DNA from: Pantoea coffeiphila
GTDB lineage: Bacteria; Pseudomonadota; Gammaproteobacteria; Enterobacterales; Enterobacteriaceae
Assembly: GCF_016909495.1 (NCBI RefSeq)
Contig: NZ_JAFBFW010000004.1
Coordinates: 372,001 to 436,000, forward strand
Direction: 5' to 3'
DNA length: 64,000 bases
Shown: piece after piece, positions 28,958-38,033 of the stretch
How the letters are laid out: the number at the start of each line of letters is the position of its first letter
Position numbering within the stretch: position 1 is the stretch's first letter
The notes under the pieces: model-generated
What the model saw: only the letters and a program-made list of their open reading frames with translations
What the model was told of the DNA's origin: nothing
Database searches by the model: none
Made by a program: the position numbers and the translations under genes

Positions 28958-29719
28958 ATGGTACTAAATAATTCCAACAATGGTCATAACGGGGTCCATT
29001 ATTTTGCCCAGGGCTGGCAGCTGATCCGCCTGCCCGGCATTCGCCGCTTCGTCATCCTGCCGCTGCTGGTCAATATCCTTCTGATGGGCGGCGCCTTTAT
29101 CTGGCTGTTTGGCCGTCTTGGCCAGTGGATACCCGAACTGATGGCCATGGTACCCGGCTGGCTACAGTGGCTTAGCTACCTGCTCTGGCCGCTGGTCGTT
29201 CTCTCCATTATTCTAGTCTTTAGCTATTTTTTCTCCACTATCGCGAACTGGATTGCGGCACCGTTTTGTGGCCTGCTGGCCGAGCAGCTGGAAGCCAGGC
29301 TCACCGGTCAACCGCTGCCCGATAGCGGCTGGGCAGCTCTGGTGAAAGATTTTCCACGCATCATGAAACGCGAGTGGCAGAAGCTGGCCTACTATTTACC
29401 GCGCGCCATCGTACTGCTGTTGCTCTACTTTATCCCCGGATTTGGTCAGACGGTGGCCCCGGTGCTGTGGTTCCTGTTCAGCGCATGGATGCTCTCTATT
29501 CAGTACTGCGACTACCCTTTCGATAACCACAAAGTCAGTTTTACTCAGATGCGTGCAGCACTGCGTCAGAATAAGACCGATAATTTACAATTCGGCGCGC
29601 TGGTCAGTTTGTTCACCCTGATCCCCATCCTGAATCTGGCGATCATGCCGGTGGCCGTATGCGGTGCCACCGCCATGTGGGTAGACCGCTACCGCGCTAC
29701 GCTTGGGCTGAGCCGCTAA
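28958..29719 (+). CDS. cysZ: sulfate transporter CysZ
   Basis: A 253-residue inner-membrane protein that supplies sulfate for cysteine synthesis. It matches E. coli CysZ (253) closely, with conserved blocks [43 protein letters not shown] and [19 protein letters not shown] precedes the ATG by 12 bases, a little long. The next gene downstream is cysK, as in E. coli, separated by a promoter region. Confidence 0.96.
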   Translation: MVLNNSNNGHNGVHYFAQGWQLIRLPGIRRFVILPLLVNILLMGGAFIWLFGRLGQWIPELMAMVPGWLQWLSYLLWPLVVLSIILVFSYFFSTIANWIAAPFCGLLAEQLEARLTGQPLPDSGWAALVKDFPRIMKREWQKLAYYLPRAIVLLLLYFIPGFGQTVAPVLWFLFSAWMLSIQYCDYPFDNHKVSFTQMRAALRQNKTDNLQFGALVSLFTLIPILNLAIMPVAVCGATAMWVDRYRATLGLSR

Positions 29720-29844
29720 GCAAGAGCCGGCCGAATCTTTCGCTGCGACAGGGTAGCAATGCGCCCTGCGCAGCCTTAGATTTATCTATATGCCGTTTCG
29801 ACAGGGCTTATTTCGACAGAACATATATATATACGATTTCTTCA

Positions 29845-29873
29845 CTTCCTTGATAAATTGAACACGGTATGCT
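29845..29873 (+). promoter_or_regulatory. probable cysK promoter, activator-dependent
   Basis: A -10 TATGCT (29868-29873) sits 17 bases after a poor -35 (CTTCCT). A weak -35 fits CysB-dependent activation, which is established for cysK in E. coli and Salmonella. A run of alternating AT (29822-29832) lies just upstream. The CysB site itself is too degenerate to place. Confidence 0.45.
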
Positions 29874-29913
29874 CTAGACCGTTCCCAATATTTCATACAG
29901 TTAAGGACAGGCT

Positions 29914-30885
29914 ATGAGTAAGATCTATGAAGACAACTCGTTAACAATCGGTCATACGCCGCTGGTTCGACTGAACCGCATCGGTAATGGACGCATTCTG
30001 GCGAAAGTTGAGTCACGCAACCCAAGCTTCAGCGTCAAATGCCGTATCGGTGCCAATATGATTTGGGACGCAGAAAAACGCGGAATTCTTAAACCCGGCA
30101 TTGAACTGGTTGAACCAACCAGCGGCAATACCGGTATTGCTCTGGCCTATGTGGCCGCCGCTCGCGGTTACAAACTGACGCTGACCATGCCGGAAACCAT
30201 GAGCGTGGAACGCCGCAAACTGCTGAAAGCGCTGGGTGCAAACCTGGTGCTGACCGAAGGCGCCAAAGGTATGAAAGGCGCGATTGCTAAAGCCGAAGAG
30301 ATTGTGGCCAGCAACCCGGATAAGTTCGTGCTGCTCCAGCAGTTCAGCAACCCGGCCAACCCGGAAATTCACGAAAAAACCACCGGCCCGGAAATCTGGG
30401 AAGATACCGATGGTGAAGTCGATGTGTTTATCGCAGGCGTGGGCACCGGCGGTACGCTGACCGGCGTCAGCCGCTACATCAAAAACACCAAAGGCAAGAA
30501 AGAGCTGATTACCGTTGCGGTTGAGCCAACCGACTCTCCGGTTATCGCCCAGGCGCTGGCCGGTGACGAAATCAAGCCAGGCCCACACAAGATTCAGGGT
30601 ATCGGTGCCGGTTTTATTCCGGGCAACCTTGACCTGAACCTGGTTGACCGCGTTGTCGCAATCTCCAATGAAGAAGCGATTTCTACCGCCCGTCGCCTGA
30701 TGGAAGACGAAGGCATTCTGGCCGGTATCTCTTCCGGCGCAGCGGTCGCCGCAGCGCTGAAATTGCAGGAAGATGAAGCCTTCGCCAACAAGAACATTGT
30801 GGTGATTCTGCCGTCCTCCGGCGAGCGCTATCTCTCTACCGCACTGTTCGCCGATCTGTTCACTGAAAAAGAGCTGCAGCAGTAA
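29914..30885 (+). CDS. cysK: O-acetylserine sulfhydrylase A
   Basis: A PLP enzyme of 323 residues, the E. coli length, joining sulfide and O-acetylserine to L-cysteine. The PLP lysine is Lys42 in [14 protein letters not shown]. The substrate loop TSGNTG (residues 69-74), the phosphate loop GTGGT (about 177-181) and the C-terminal SSGERYLST are conserved. It is the main aerobic enzyme of the pathway served by cysZ and cysPTWA in this window. A strong terminator follows. Confidence 0.98.
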   Translation: MSKIYEDNSLTIGHTPLVRLNRIGNGRILAKVESRNPSFSVKCRIGANMIWDAEKRGILKPGIELVEPTSGNTGIALAYVAAARGYKLTLTMPETMSVERRKLLKALGANLVLTEGAKGMKGAIAKAEEIVASNPDKFVLLQQFSNPANPEIHEKTTGPEIWEDTDGEVDVFIAGVGTGGTLTGVSRYIKNTKGKKELITVAVEPTDSPVIAQALAGDEIKPGPHKIQGIGAGFIPGNLDLNLVDRVVAISNEEAISTARRLMEDEGILAGISSGAAVAAALKLQEDEAFANKNIVVILPSSGERYLSTALFADLFTEKELQQ

Positions 30886-30907
30886 TCGTCGATCCGCAGA
30901 TTTGCTC

Positions 30908-30936
30908 AAAAAAGCACCCATTTGGGTGCTTTTTTG
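30908..30936 (+). terminator. cysK terminator
   Basis: AAAAAAGCACCC / GGGTGCTTTTTT, 22 bases past the stop. Confidence 0.93.
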
Positions 30937-31033
30937 TGGAGTCCGTCAAACTTTTACCATCCTGCAGATTGCTTTTACCCTCCAGTGTCTGGTATTTAAG
31001 CTGCCAATTATTTTGATCCGTAAAATTAATCGC

Positions 31034-31064
31034 CGCGTGACCTGGATCGTGCTGAATCGTTTTA
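31034..31064 (+). promoter_or_regulatory. overlapping CRP-like site and Cra box
   Basis: GCTGAATCGTTTTA (31051-31064) fits every position of the Cra consensus RSTGAAWCSNTHHW. Immediately left, GTGA-CCTGGA-TCGTG (31037-31051) is a CRP-like palindrome centred about 62 bases before the likely start site. This is a typical class I activation position. Confidence 0.6.
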
Positions 31065-31069
31065 CTGGT

Positions 31070-31099
31070 TTGGCGCACTGCGGCAAATAGCGGCATAAT
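31070..31099 (+). promoter_or_regulatory. candidate ptsH promoter
   Basis: -35 TTGGCG (31070-31075), an 18-base spacer and -10 CATAAT (31094-31099). Confidence 0.5.
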
Positions 31100-31278
31100 G
31101 AAGTGTGGAAAAGCGAGAGTTTAATCGCGTATTTTCTCTCCGTCTGGCTTCCACCTTATCAGCGCATTTTTTGGCGAGTCTTTGTACCAAGCCAGCGCGA
31201 CTCATACCGGCTAAGGTTCCGGCTTTCGCCTGAACTTTAGGCCTACAACACCAAACCAAATTAAGTTGGGGAAATATA

Positions 31279-31536
31279 ATGTTCCAGCAAGAAGTTACCA
31301 TCACTGCACCAAACGGCCTTCACACCCGCCCTGCTGCTCAGTTCGTTAAAGAAGCGAAAGCATTCTCTTCTGAAATCACCGTAACCTCTAACGGCAAATC
31401 AGCCAGCGCTAAGAGCCTGTTCAAGCTGCAGACTCTGGGCCTGACTCAGGGTACCGTTGTTACCCTGTCTGCTGAAGGCGAAGACGAGCAGAAAGCGGTT
31501 GAGCATCTGGTTAAACTGATGGCCGAGCTCGAGTAA
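31279..31536 (+). CDS. ptsH: phosphocarrier protein HPr
   Basis: The 85-residue phosphocarrier of the sugar phosphotransferase system. His15 in [11 protein letters not shown] takes phosphate from enzyme I and passes it to EIIA domains. Ser46 (SAKSLFKL) is present, as in all HPr, although enterobacteria lack the HPr kinase. The sequence is almost identical to E. coli HPr. Unusually, 269 bases separate it from ptsI. Confidence 0.98.
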   Translation: MFQQEVTITAPNGLHTRPAAQFVKEAKAFSSEITVTSNGKSASAKSLFKLQTLGLTQGTVVTLSAEGEDEQKAVEHLVKLMAELE

Positions 31537-31650
31537 TCACGGTCGTTTTTCCATCATCCAGCGTAAAGCTTTGGCTGAAAGTAACCGTAGCGCTTACCTG
31601 TCACACAGCGGCAGGATAAAAGTAAACGGATATACTGTAGGTATCTTGAT

Positions 31651-31669
31651 CGCGGACAGCATGTCCGCG
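31651..31669 (+). other. hairpin in the ptsH-ptsI gap
   Basis: A perfect 8-bp stem CGCGGACA / TGTCCGCG with a GCA loop, followed by TTATTGCTTTC. It could be a partial terminator or attenuator that sets the ptsH:ptsI ratio. Confidence 0.5.
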
Positions 31670-31805
31670 TTATTGCTTTCATAAAATATCCAAAAGCTGA
31701 CAAGACAGGCCGCAGAAAACGGCAGGCTCGCTGAGTGAATTAACCGATGCAGTCATCAGCGGTTCATCGCCTTCGATGATTATCAGAGACAGGAAAGGTA
31801 GGGTT

Positions 31806-33533
31806 ATGATTTCAGGCATTTTAGCATCACCGGGTATCGCTTTCGGCAAAGCTCTTCTGTTGAAAGAAGATGAAATTGTCATCAACCGGAAAAAGATTTC
31901 TGCCGATCAGTGCGATCAGGAAGTTCAGCGTTTTCTTGATGGTCGTAAAAAAGCTGCCGTGCAGCTGGAAGCGATCAAAATCAAAGCCGGGGAAACCTTC
32001 GGTGAAGAGAAAGAAGCGATCTTCGAAGGCCACATTATGTTGCTGGAAGATGAAGAACTTGAGCAGGAAATCATCGCCCTGATTAAAGACGAGCACGCAA
32101 CTGCGGATGCTGCTGCCTTTTCCGTCATTGAAGGCCAGGCTAAAGCCCTGGAAGAGCTTGACGATGAATACCTGAAAGAACGTGCTGCTGACGTTCGCGA
32201 CATCGGTAAACGCCTGCTGCAGAATATCCTGGGTCTGCATATTGTCGATTTAAGCGCGATCAATGAAGAAGTGCTGCTGATTGCCAAGGATCTGACCCCG
32301 TCTGAAACGGCACAGCTGAACCTGAACAAGGTGCTGGGCTTTATTACCGACATCGGTGGCCGTACCTCACACACCTCTATCATGGCGCGTTCTCTGGAAC
32401 TGCCTGCCATCGTCGGTACCGGTGATGTGACCAGCCAGATTCAAAACGATGACTACGTGATTCTGGACGGCGTAAACAACAAAGTTTACGTTAATCCAAC
32501 GGCCGACGTGATCGATGAACTGAAGGCGGTTGCCCATCAGTACACTTCTGAAAAGAACGAACTGGCTAAGCTGAAAGACCTGCCGGCGATCACCCTTGAT
32601 GGTCATCAGGTTGAAGTCTGCGCCAACATCGGAACCGTGCGTGACGTGGCCGGTGCAGAGCGCAACGGTGCTGAAGGCGTAGGCCTGTACCGTACCGAAT
32701 TCCTGTTTATGGACCGTGAGTCGCTGCCGTCTGAAGATGAGCAGTTCCATGCGTACAAAGCCGTAGCCGAAGCCGTAGGCGCGCAGGCGGTGATTGTACG
32801 TACTATGGATATCGGCGGTGACAAAGATCTGCCGTATATGAACCTGCCGAAAGAGGACAACCCGTTCCTCGGCTGGCGCGCGATCCGTATTGCCATGGAC
32901 CGTACCGAAATTCTGCATGCGCAGCTGCGTGCCATCCTGCGTGCTTCCGCATTTGGCAAACTGCGCATCATGTTCCCGATGGTGATTTCCGTTGAGGAAG
33001 TGCGCTTCCTGAAGGCCGAACTGGAAACCCTGAAAGCCCAGCTGCGTGAAGAAGGCAAAGCCTTCGACGAAAGCATTGAAGTGGGTATCATGGTGGAAAC
33101 GCCAGCGTCGGCGGTGATTGCGCACCATCTGGCAAAAGAAGTTGATTTCTTTAGTATTGGGACAAACGACCTGACGCAGTATACTCTGGCTGTTGATCGT
33201 GGTAACGATCTGATCTCCCATCTCTACAATCCGATGTCTCCGTCCGTTCTGACGCTGATCAAGCAGGTTATTGATGCTTCTCACGCAGAAGGCAAGTGGA
33301 CCGGTATGTGCGGTGAGCTGGCAGGCGATGAACGTGCTACACTACTGCTATTGGGAATGGGGCTGGATGAATTCAGCATGAGCTCTATTTCTATTCCACG
33401 CATCAAAAAAATTATTCGTAATACGAATTTTGAAGACGCGAAGGCGCTAGCAGAGCAGGCTCTGGCACAACCAACAGCGGACGAGTTGATGAACCTGGTC
33501 AACAAGTTCATTGAAGAAAAGACACTCTGCTAA
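31806..33533 (+). CDS. ptsI: PTS enzyme I
   Basis: Enzyme I of the phosphotransferase system, 575 residues as in E. coli. It autophosphorylates with phosphoenolpyruvate on His189 ([13 protein letters not shown]) and phosphorylates HPr. The HPr-binding helical domain lies within the N-terminal half; the C-terminal PEP barrel carries [37 protein letters not shown] and the active-site cysteine in GMCGELAGD. Start at ATG 31806 gives [17 protein letters not shown]; ten upstream codons are rejected. crr follows 44 bases later. Confidence 0.98.
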   Translation: MISGILASPGIAFGKALLLKEDEIVINRKKISADQCDQEVQRFLDGRKKAAVQLEAIKIKAGETFGEEKEAIFEGHIMLLEDEELEQEIIALIKDEHATADAAAFSVIEGQAKALEELDDEYLKERAADVRDIGKRLLQNILGLHIVDLSAINEEVLLIAKDLTPSETAQLNLNKVLGFITDIGGRTSHTSIMARSLELPAIVGTGDVTSQIQNDDYVILDGVNNKVYVNPTADVIDELKAVAHQYTSEKNELAKLKDLPAITLDGHQVEVCANIGTVRDVAGAERNGAEGVGLYRTEFLFMDRESLPSEDEQFHAYKAVAEAVGAQAVIVRTMDIGGDKDLPYMNLPKEDNPFLGWRAIRIAMDRTEILHAQLRAILRASAFGKLRIMFPMVISVEEVRFLKAELETLKAQLREEGKAFDESIEVGIMVETPASAVIAHHLAKEVDFFSIGTNDLTQYTLAVDRGNDLISHLYNPMSPSVLTLIKQVIDASHAEGKWTGMCGELAGDERATLLLLGMGLDEFSMSSISIPRIKKIIRNTNFEDAKALAEQALAQPTADELMNLVNKFIEEKTLC

Positions 33534-33577
33534 GGCCCGGAGACGGCTGGCCCAATATTACTGCTTAGGAGAAGAAC

Positions 33578-34081
33578 ATGGGTTTGTTTTCAAAACTTTT
33601 TGGCGATAAGTCAGATTCTGCATCTGGTGCGATTGAAATCGTAGCCCCCCTGTCTGGTGAAATCGTCAATATCGAAGACGTACCGGACGTAGTGTTTGCA
33701 GAGAAAATTGTTGGCGACGGTATCGCTATCAAACCTTCTGGCAATAAAATGGTTGCTCCCGTTGATGGCACCATCGGTAAAATTTTCGAAACCAATCATG
33801 CGTTTTCCATCGAGTCCGACAGCGGTATTGAGCTGTTTGTTCACTTTGGTATTGATACGGTAGAACTGAAAGGCGAAGGCTTTAAGCGCATCGCTGAAGA
33901 AGGTCAGAAAGTGAAGAAAGGTGACGTAGTCATCGAATTCGATCTGCCTTTACTGGAAGAGAAAGCGAAATCAACGCTGACGCCTGTGGTCATCTCAAAC
34001 ATGGATGAGATCAAAGAGCTGACTAAACTGACCGGCAGCGTGACCGTCGGTGAGACTCCGGTTATCCGCATCAAGAAGTAA
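33578..34081 (+). CDS. crr: glucose-specific EIIA (EIIA-Glc)
   Basis: A 167-residue PTS EIIA-Glc (E. coli 169). It phosphorylates the glucose permease, and in its dephospho form causes inducer exclusion; as the phospho form it stimulates adenylate cyclase in enterics. The phospho-accepting histidine is His89 in [12 protein letters not shown], with the second active-site histidine in ETNHAFS (about residue 74). The amphipathic N-terminal MGLFSKLFG that touches the membrane is conserved. It is the last gene of ptsHI-crr, closed by a strong terminator. Confidence 0.98.
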   Translation: MGLFSKLFGDKSDSASGAIEIVAPLSGEIVNIEDVPDVVFAEKIVGDGIAIKPSGNKMVAPVDGTIGKIFETNHAFSIESDSGIELFVHFGIDTVELKGEGFKRIAEEGQKVKKGDVVIEFDLPLLEEKAKSTLTPVVISNMDEIKELTKLTGSVTVGETPVIRIKK

Positions 34082-34098
34082 GAGCAGATAAACCAGAA

Positions 34099-34128
34099 AG
34101 CCCCCTGAGCAATCAGGGGGCTTTTTTT
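34099..34128 (+). terminator. ptsHI-crr terminator
   Basis: The 10-bp stem AGCCCCCTGA / TCAGGGGGCT with a GCAA loop, then seven T. The T-run reaches the stop codon of the convergent GntR gene. Confidence 0.95.
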
Positions 34129-34825
34129 ATGGCTGGCTGCCGGTCAGCGCATCGCGCAGCGTCAATGACTCGGCAGGCGAATCCATTAAATCCAGCTGCT
34201 GTTCCAGATGATGCAGATGGTCGCGCATTATCGAACGGGCAACATCGTTCTGCCCCACCCTCAGCGCGTCCAGCACGGCGCAGTGTTCATCACATTGAGA
34301 AGCCGGCGTGTCATTGCGCTGATAAAGCGCGACGATCAGTGAACTGCGCACCATCAGATTGGCCAGTATTTCACTCAGCACCTGGTTATCGCTGATTTTT
34401 GCCAGCAGCAGGTGAAAAGCGCTCAGTTCACGAATGATATTGCGGCGGTCGCCACTGGCCAGCGCTTGCTGCTCCGCCTGCTGATGCGCCTCAATCTCCT
34501 CACTGAAACGCGCCAGCTTCTCCGCGTTGATTCCAGCGAGCACCGCATCCTCAACCGCTCGCCGGGCAATAAACACTTCACGCGCTTCTCTGGCGCAGGG
34601 CTGTGACACCTTTGCACCACGATTCGGCGAGATAGTGACGATATGCTGCAGCGCCAGCCGCTGTAACGCTGCCTGTACGTGGTTACGGTTGGCAGAAAGC
34701 ACCTCGACGATCTGGGCCTCAATCAACCGTGTACCGGGCCTGAGGCGGTGCTGCGCTATAGCAATCGATAGTGCGTCAACGATGCGTTGAACTTCCTGCT
34801 GCCTGCCGCTAGCCAAACTGCTCAT
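34127..34825 (-). CDS. GntR-family regulator, FadR/FCD subgroup
   Basis: A 232-residue transcription factor. The N-terminal winged helix (IVDALSIAIAQHRLRPGTRLIEAQIVEVLSANRNHVQAALQRL) is followed by an all-helical FCD ligand domain (about residues 85-215). Its metal-binding residues may be Asp/His in FHLLLAKISDN and DEHCAVLDALR with HLHHLEQQL. Such regulators respond to carboxylic or sugar acids. GAGGTT precedes the ATG. No metabolic operon adjoins it. It sits in an insertion between crr and cysM where E. coli has pdxK and others, beside a two-component system in the same direction. Confidence 0.85.
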   Translation of the reverse strand: MSSLASGRQQEVQRIVDALSIAIAQHRLRPGTRLIEAQIVEVLSANRNHVQAALQRLALQHIVTISPNRGAKVSQPCAREAREVFIARRAVEDAVLAGINAEKLARFSEEIEAHQQAEQQALASGDRRNIIRELSAFHLLLAKISDNQVLSEILANLMVRSSLIVALYQRNDTPASQCDEHCAVLDALRVGQNDVARSIMRDHLHHLEQQLDLMDSPAESLTLRDALTGSQP

Positions 34826-34881
34826 GCCATAACCTCAAATCTGAAATATCATCCATTGCCGTAGCAAAATACGCGCTGGGT

Positions 34882-36231
34882 CTAAACCACCCAGTGCGGC
34901 AGGCGAAGCGTCAGCTCCAGGCCACCTTCTCGGGCGTTAATCGCTTTCACTTCGCCCTGATGAGCCAGCACAACCTTGCGGACGATAGACAGGCCAAGAC
35001 CATATCCCTTACCGGAAAGCGGCGAACTGACGCGCACGAAGGGATCGAAAATACTGGAAAGTTTATCGGCCTCAACGCCTGGTCCCTGATCGCGAACGAT
35101 AATCGTCAGCCAGGTTCCTTCCTGCCGCAGCGTTATGGTCACCTGCTGTCCCTGAGTGGAGAAGCGCAACGCATTGCGCACCACGTTTTCAATGGCGGAG
35201 CGGATCAGGTTCGCATCCCCTTTTACCGTGTAATCCTGCTGCGAGTCCGCAGTAAGCAGGATTTCCACGCCGGGGACCTGCGCTTCATAACGCGCATCGT
35301 TGGTCACCGCTTCCAGCAGCCCGAGCAGGTCAAAGTACTGTTCATCGGGAATTTTTTGCTGCTCGGCGCGGGAGAGAGACAGCAGCTCGCCGATCATTTT
35401 ATCCAGCCGACGGGCCTCTTCATCAATGCGGTCCAGCGAGCTTTCAACCGAGGCGGGAGTCTGCCGCGCCAGTCCGGTCGCCAGCTGTAGCCTCGCCAGC
35501 GGCGATCGCAGCTCGTGGGAAACATCATGCAGCAGCTCTTCACGGGCGCTGACCAGCACCGACAGGCGCTCAACCATCGCATCAAAGTCGCTGGCCACCG
35601 CCGACAGCTCATCATGACGGCGGCGCATTTTAGGAAACAGCCGCACCGACAAATCGCCGGTCGAAACCCTCGCGAACCCTTCACGCAGCTGCCGCATCGG
35701 GCGCGTCAGATTCCAGGCCAGGAACAGGCTGAACAGCAGGCCGCAGAAGCAGCCGACGATAAACAGCGGTTCGGGCATATTGAGAATGCTGCGCGGATGA
35801 CGGTTCATCTGGCTGTCACGGCGCAGACCGGCCACGTCGTAGCGCAGCTGATAGTAGTTGCCGTCAGCACCGGTCACCCATTCCACCACCTGCTGCGGAA
35901 ACTCGCGGGAGGCCATTTCACGGCTGAGTTCATCCTCAGGCGCACCCGGCGGCAGAGAATCAACCTGCTGGACCGAGAAAAAGCGCCGATCGCTATCGGG
36001 CCAGTCGATCATCATATCCCGCAGCGCTTCCGGCCCGCCGTTTTGCAGCACCGATACCGCCGAGGTCATTTGCAGATTAACGATGCGCCGGGCGGCCAGA
36101 TTTTCCGGCGGCTCGCGGTGATTGCCGTACAGGCTGAAGCCCAGCCACATCAGCTGGGTAATCGCAATGTAGGTCAGCCAGAAGCCCAGCAGGATCTTCC
36201 AGAACAGGAAGCCGCGAAACCGGGAGGTCAT
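34882..36231 (-). CDS. sensor histidine kinase, OmpR-partner type
   Basis: A 449-residue membrane kinase. Two helices (about residues 10-30 and 153-173) flank a periplasmic domain of about 120 residues. A HAMP linker follows (about 174-226, LTRPMRQLREGFARVSTGDLSVR), then the phospho-acceptor His239 in HDVSHELRSPLAR and an ATPase domain with N-box NVVRNALRF, G1 DQGPGV and G2 GYGLGLSIV. Its layout resembles CpxA, but the sensory domain is not recognisably the same and a true cpxA is expected elsewhere. It overlaps the upstream response-regulator stop by four bases (ATGA). The signal is unknown. Confidence 0.88.
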   Translation of the reverse strand: MTSRFRGFLFWKILLGFWLTYIAITQLMWLGFSLYGNHREPPENLAARRIVNLQMTSAVSVLQNGGPEALRDMMIDWPDSDRRFFSVQQVDSLPPGAPEDELSREMASREFPQQVVEWVTGADGNYYQLRYDVAGLRRDSQMNRHPRSILNMPEPLFIVGCFCGLLFSLFLAWNLTRPMRQLREGFARVSTGDLSVRLFPKMRRRHDELSAVASDFDAMVERLSVLVSAREELLHDVSHELRSPLARLQLATGLARQTPASVESSLDRIDEEARRLDKMIGELLSLSRAEQQKIPDEQYFDLLGLLEAVTNDARYEAQVPGVEILLTADSQQDYTVKGDANLIRSAIENVVRNALRFSTQGQQVTITLRQEGTWLTIIVRDQGPGVEADKLSSIFDPFVRVSSPLSGKGYGLGLSIVRKVVLAHQGEVKAINAREGGLELTLRLPHWVV

Positions 36232-36908
36232 CGGATGCGGTAGCCGATGCTGCGAACCGTTTCGATATTAATCGTATCGTTAGTCAGTGCAGCCAGCTTC
36301 TGGCGAATGTTGCTGATATGAACGTCCACGCTGCGGTCATAGGCTTCACGCGGGCGGCCCAGACCTTTCTCAGACAGCTCATCTTTTGACACCACGCGAT
36401 CGGGCGCACGCAGCAGCAAATCAAGCAGATTGAATTCAGAGGCGGTGAGATCGAACGGTTTGCTCTGCCATTCGCTGATACGCGTTGCCGGGTTCAGCGT
36501 CAGCTCACCCCAGCTAATCACATCTTTGTTTTCCACGGCCGCAGGCTGCTCCTCGACCCGGCGCAGCACCGCACGCAGGCGCGCCACCAGCTCGCGCGGA
36601 TAGCAGGGTTTCGGCATATAGTCATCGGCGCCCATTTCCAGGCCGATAACGCGATCGATATTATCCCCTTTCGCCGTCAGCATGATCACCGGCAGGCGGC
36701 TGTTCTGCCGCACCTGGCGCAGCACGTCAATCCCGCTCATATCCGGCAGCATAATATCGAGGATCATCGCACTGTATTCGCCGGACAGCGCGCCGGTTAC
36801 GCCCGCTTTACCGGTCAGCACCAGCGAGGCATCAAAACCTTCGGCAATAAGATACTGGCTGAGCATGGTGCCCAGCTCAAGGTCGTCATCAACGAGTAAA
36901 ATTTTCAT
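36228..36908 (-). CDS. OmpR-family response regulator
   Basis: A 226-residue regulator. The receiver domain (1-118) has acidic residues VDDD at 6-9, the phospho-acceptor Asp51 in MILDIMLPD, and LTAKG and MPKP as the switch residues. The winged-helix domain (about 130-226) has the recognition region RPREAYDRSVDVHISNIRQKL and ends SIGYRIR. It is translationally coupled to the downstream kinase. Closest in style to CpxR, but no ortholog is assigned. Possible targets include cell-envelope or efflux genes; nothing in the window identifies them. Confidence 0.88.
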   Translation of the reverse strand: MKILLVDDDLELGTMLSQYLIAEGFDASLVLTGKAGVTGALSGEYSAMILDIMLPDMSGIDVLRQVRQNSRLPVIMLTAKGDNIDRVIGLEMGADDYMPKPCYPRELVARLRAVLRRVEEQPAAVENKDVISWGELTLNPATRISEWQSKPFDLTASEFNLLDLLLRAPDRVVSKDELSEKGLGRPREAYDRSVDVHISNIRQKLAALTNDTINIETVRSIGYRIR

Positions 36909-37075
36909 TGGGGATCCCTTAGTGATACAGCCGCTATTTTCGCCTGTCAGAAAATAATCCGCAGCCGGTTTTACCTAATCCTTACAGTATGGCAAATCCG
37001 GCAGCGAACGTACGGCGGGTTTTGAACCCCAGGATGGCAAAAGATTCCACGCGATGACAAAAAAACGCAGCGGGA

Positions 37076-37954
37076 TCAGTACACGCCGGTGGAGAGATAA
37101 CGGTCGCCGCGATCGCAGATGATTGCCACCACCACGCTACCGGGGTTGGCCTGAGCAATACGCAGCGCACCGGCGACCGCACCGCCGGAACTGACGCCGC
37201 AGAACACGCCTTCACGCTGCGCCAGCTGGCGCATGGTTTCTTCCGCTTCCTGCTGCGACATATCCATCACTTCATCCACCAGCTCCGGGCGGAAAATACC
37301 GGGCAGATAGGCTTCCGGCCAGCGGCGGATACCGGGAATACTGCTGCCTTCGGAAGGCTGCAGGCCAATAATTTGCACCGTTTCGCTCTGCTCTTTCAGG
37401 AAACGACTGACGCCGGTAATGGTCCCAGTGGTGCCCATGCTGGAGACGAAATGCGTGACCCGGCCAGCGGTCTGCTGCCAGATTTCCGGGCCGGTGGTGC
37501 GGTAGTGGCCCAGCGGGTTATCGGCGTTATTGAACTGATCGAGCACCTTGCCCTCGCCGCGTGCCGCCATGTCACTGGCCAGATCGCGTGCGCCTTCCAT
37601 ACCCTGCTCGCGGCTGACCAGAATCAGCTCTGCGCCATAGGCGCGCATCGCCGCCTGCCGCTCGATGCTCATGTTATCGGGCATCAGCAGCTTGAGAACG
37701 TAACCTTTCATCGCTGCAATCATCGCCAGCGCAATGCCGGTATTGCCGCTGGTCGCTTCGATCAATACGTCACCGGGCTGGATTTCACCGCGCAGTTCGG
37801 CCTGCTGGATCATCGACAGCGCTGCCCTATCCTTCACCGATCCGGCGGGGTTATTCCCTTCCAGTTTCAGCCAGATTTCGCTGCCGTTATCCGGGCCAAG
37901 GCGCTGAAGTTTGATCAGCGGAGTATTACCAATGGTATGTTCGAGAGTGGTCAA
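37076..37954 (-). CDS. cysM: cysteine synthase B
   Basis: O-acetylserine sulfhydrylase B, 292 residues (about ten fewer at the C-terminus than the 303 of E. coli, ending RYLSTGVY). It can use thiosulfate as well as sulfide, giving S-sulfocysteine. The PLP lysine is Lys41 in NPAGSVKDRAA, with TSGNTG and SSMGTTGTITGV loops. It lies last in the cysPTWAM order, 80 bases after cysA, with a hairpin between. Confidence 0.96.
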   Translation of the reverse strand: MTTLEHTIGNTPLIKLQRLGPDNGSEIWLKLEGNNPAGSVKDRAALSMIQQAELRGEIQPGDVLIEATSGNTGIALAMIAAMKGYVLKLLMPDNMSIERQAAMRAYGAELILVSREQGMEGARDLASDMAARGEGKVLDQFNNADNPLGHYRTTGPEIWQQTAGRVTHFVSSMGTTGTITGVSRFLKEQSETVQIIGLQPSEGSSIPGIRRWPEAYLPGIFRPELVDEVMDMSQQEAEETMRQLAQREGVFCGVSSGGAVAGALRIAQANPGSVVVAIICDRGDRYLSTGVY

Positions 37955-37978
37955 AGTCCGGTTCCAGGCATGAAATGA

Positions 37979-38004
37979 CAGGGGCCGGAAAAATCCAGCC
38001 CCTG
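37979..38004 (-). terminator. hairpin between cysA and cysM
   Basis: CAGGGGC / GCCCCTG with a 12-base loop and no long T-run. Probably a partial terminator or stability element inside the operon. Confidence 0.45.
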
Positions 38005-38033
38005 TTGCTAAAAAGAGTCAGCTTAGAAAAATA

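Larger units (their letters stand above)
30937..31278 (+). promoter_or_regulatory. ptsH upstream region (340 bases)
   Basis: No gene is present. The region holds the CRP/Cra overlap and promoter listed separately. A roughly 170-base untranslated leader leads to ptsH, whose ribosome-binding site is GGGGAAA before ATG 31279. In E. coli ptsH is likewise driven by several promoters under CRP and Cra. Confidence 0.6.

Noticed and set aside
30013-30921. 302-codon ORF antisense to cysK
   Set aside because: A shadow of highly biased cysK codons; cysK itself is certain. Similar long antisense frames over ptsI, ypdA, ligA and gltX were dropped for the same reason.
34882-36908. cpxA-cpxR
   Set aside because: The domain layout is similar, but the sensor domain does not match and cpxRA normally lies in another chromosomal neighbourhood, so no symbol was given.
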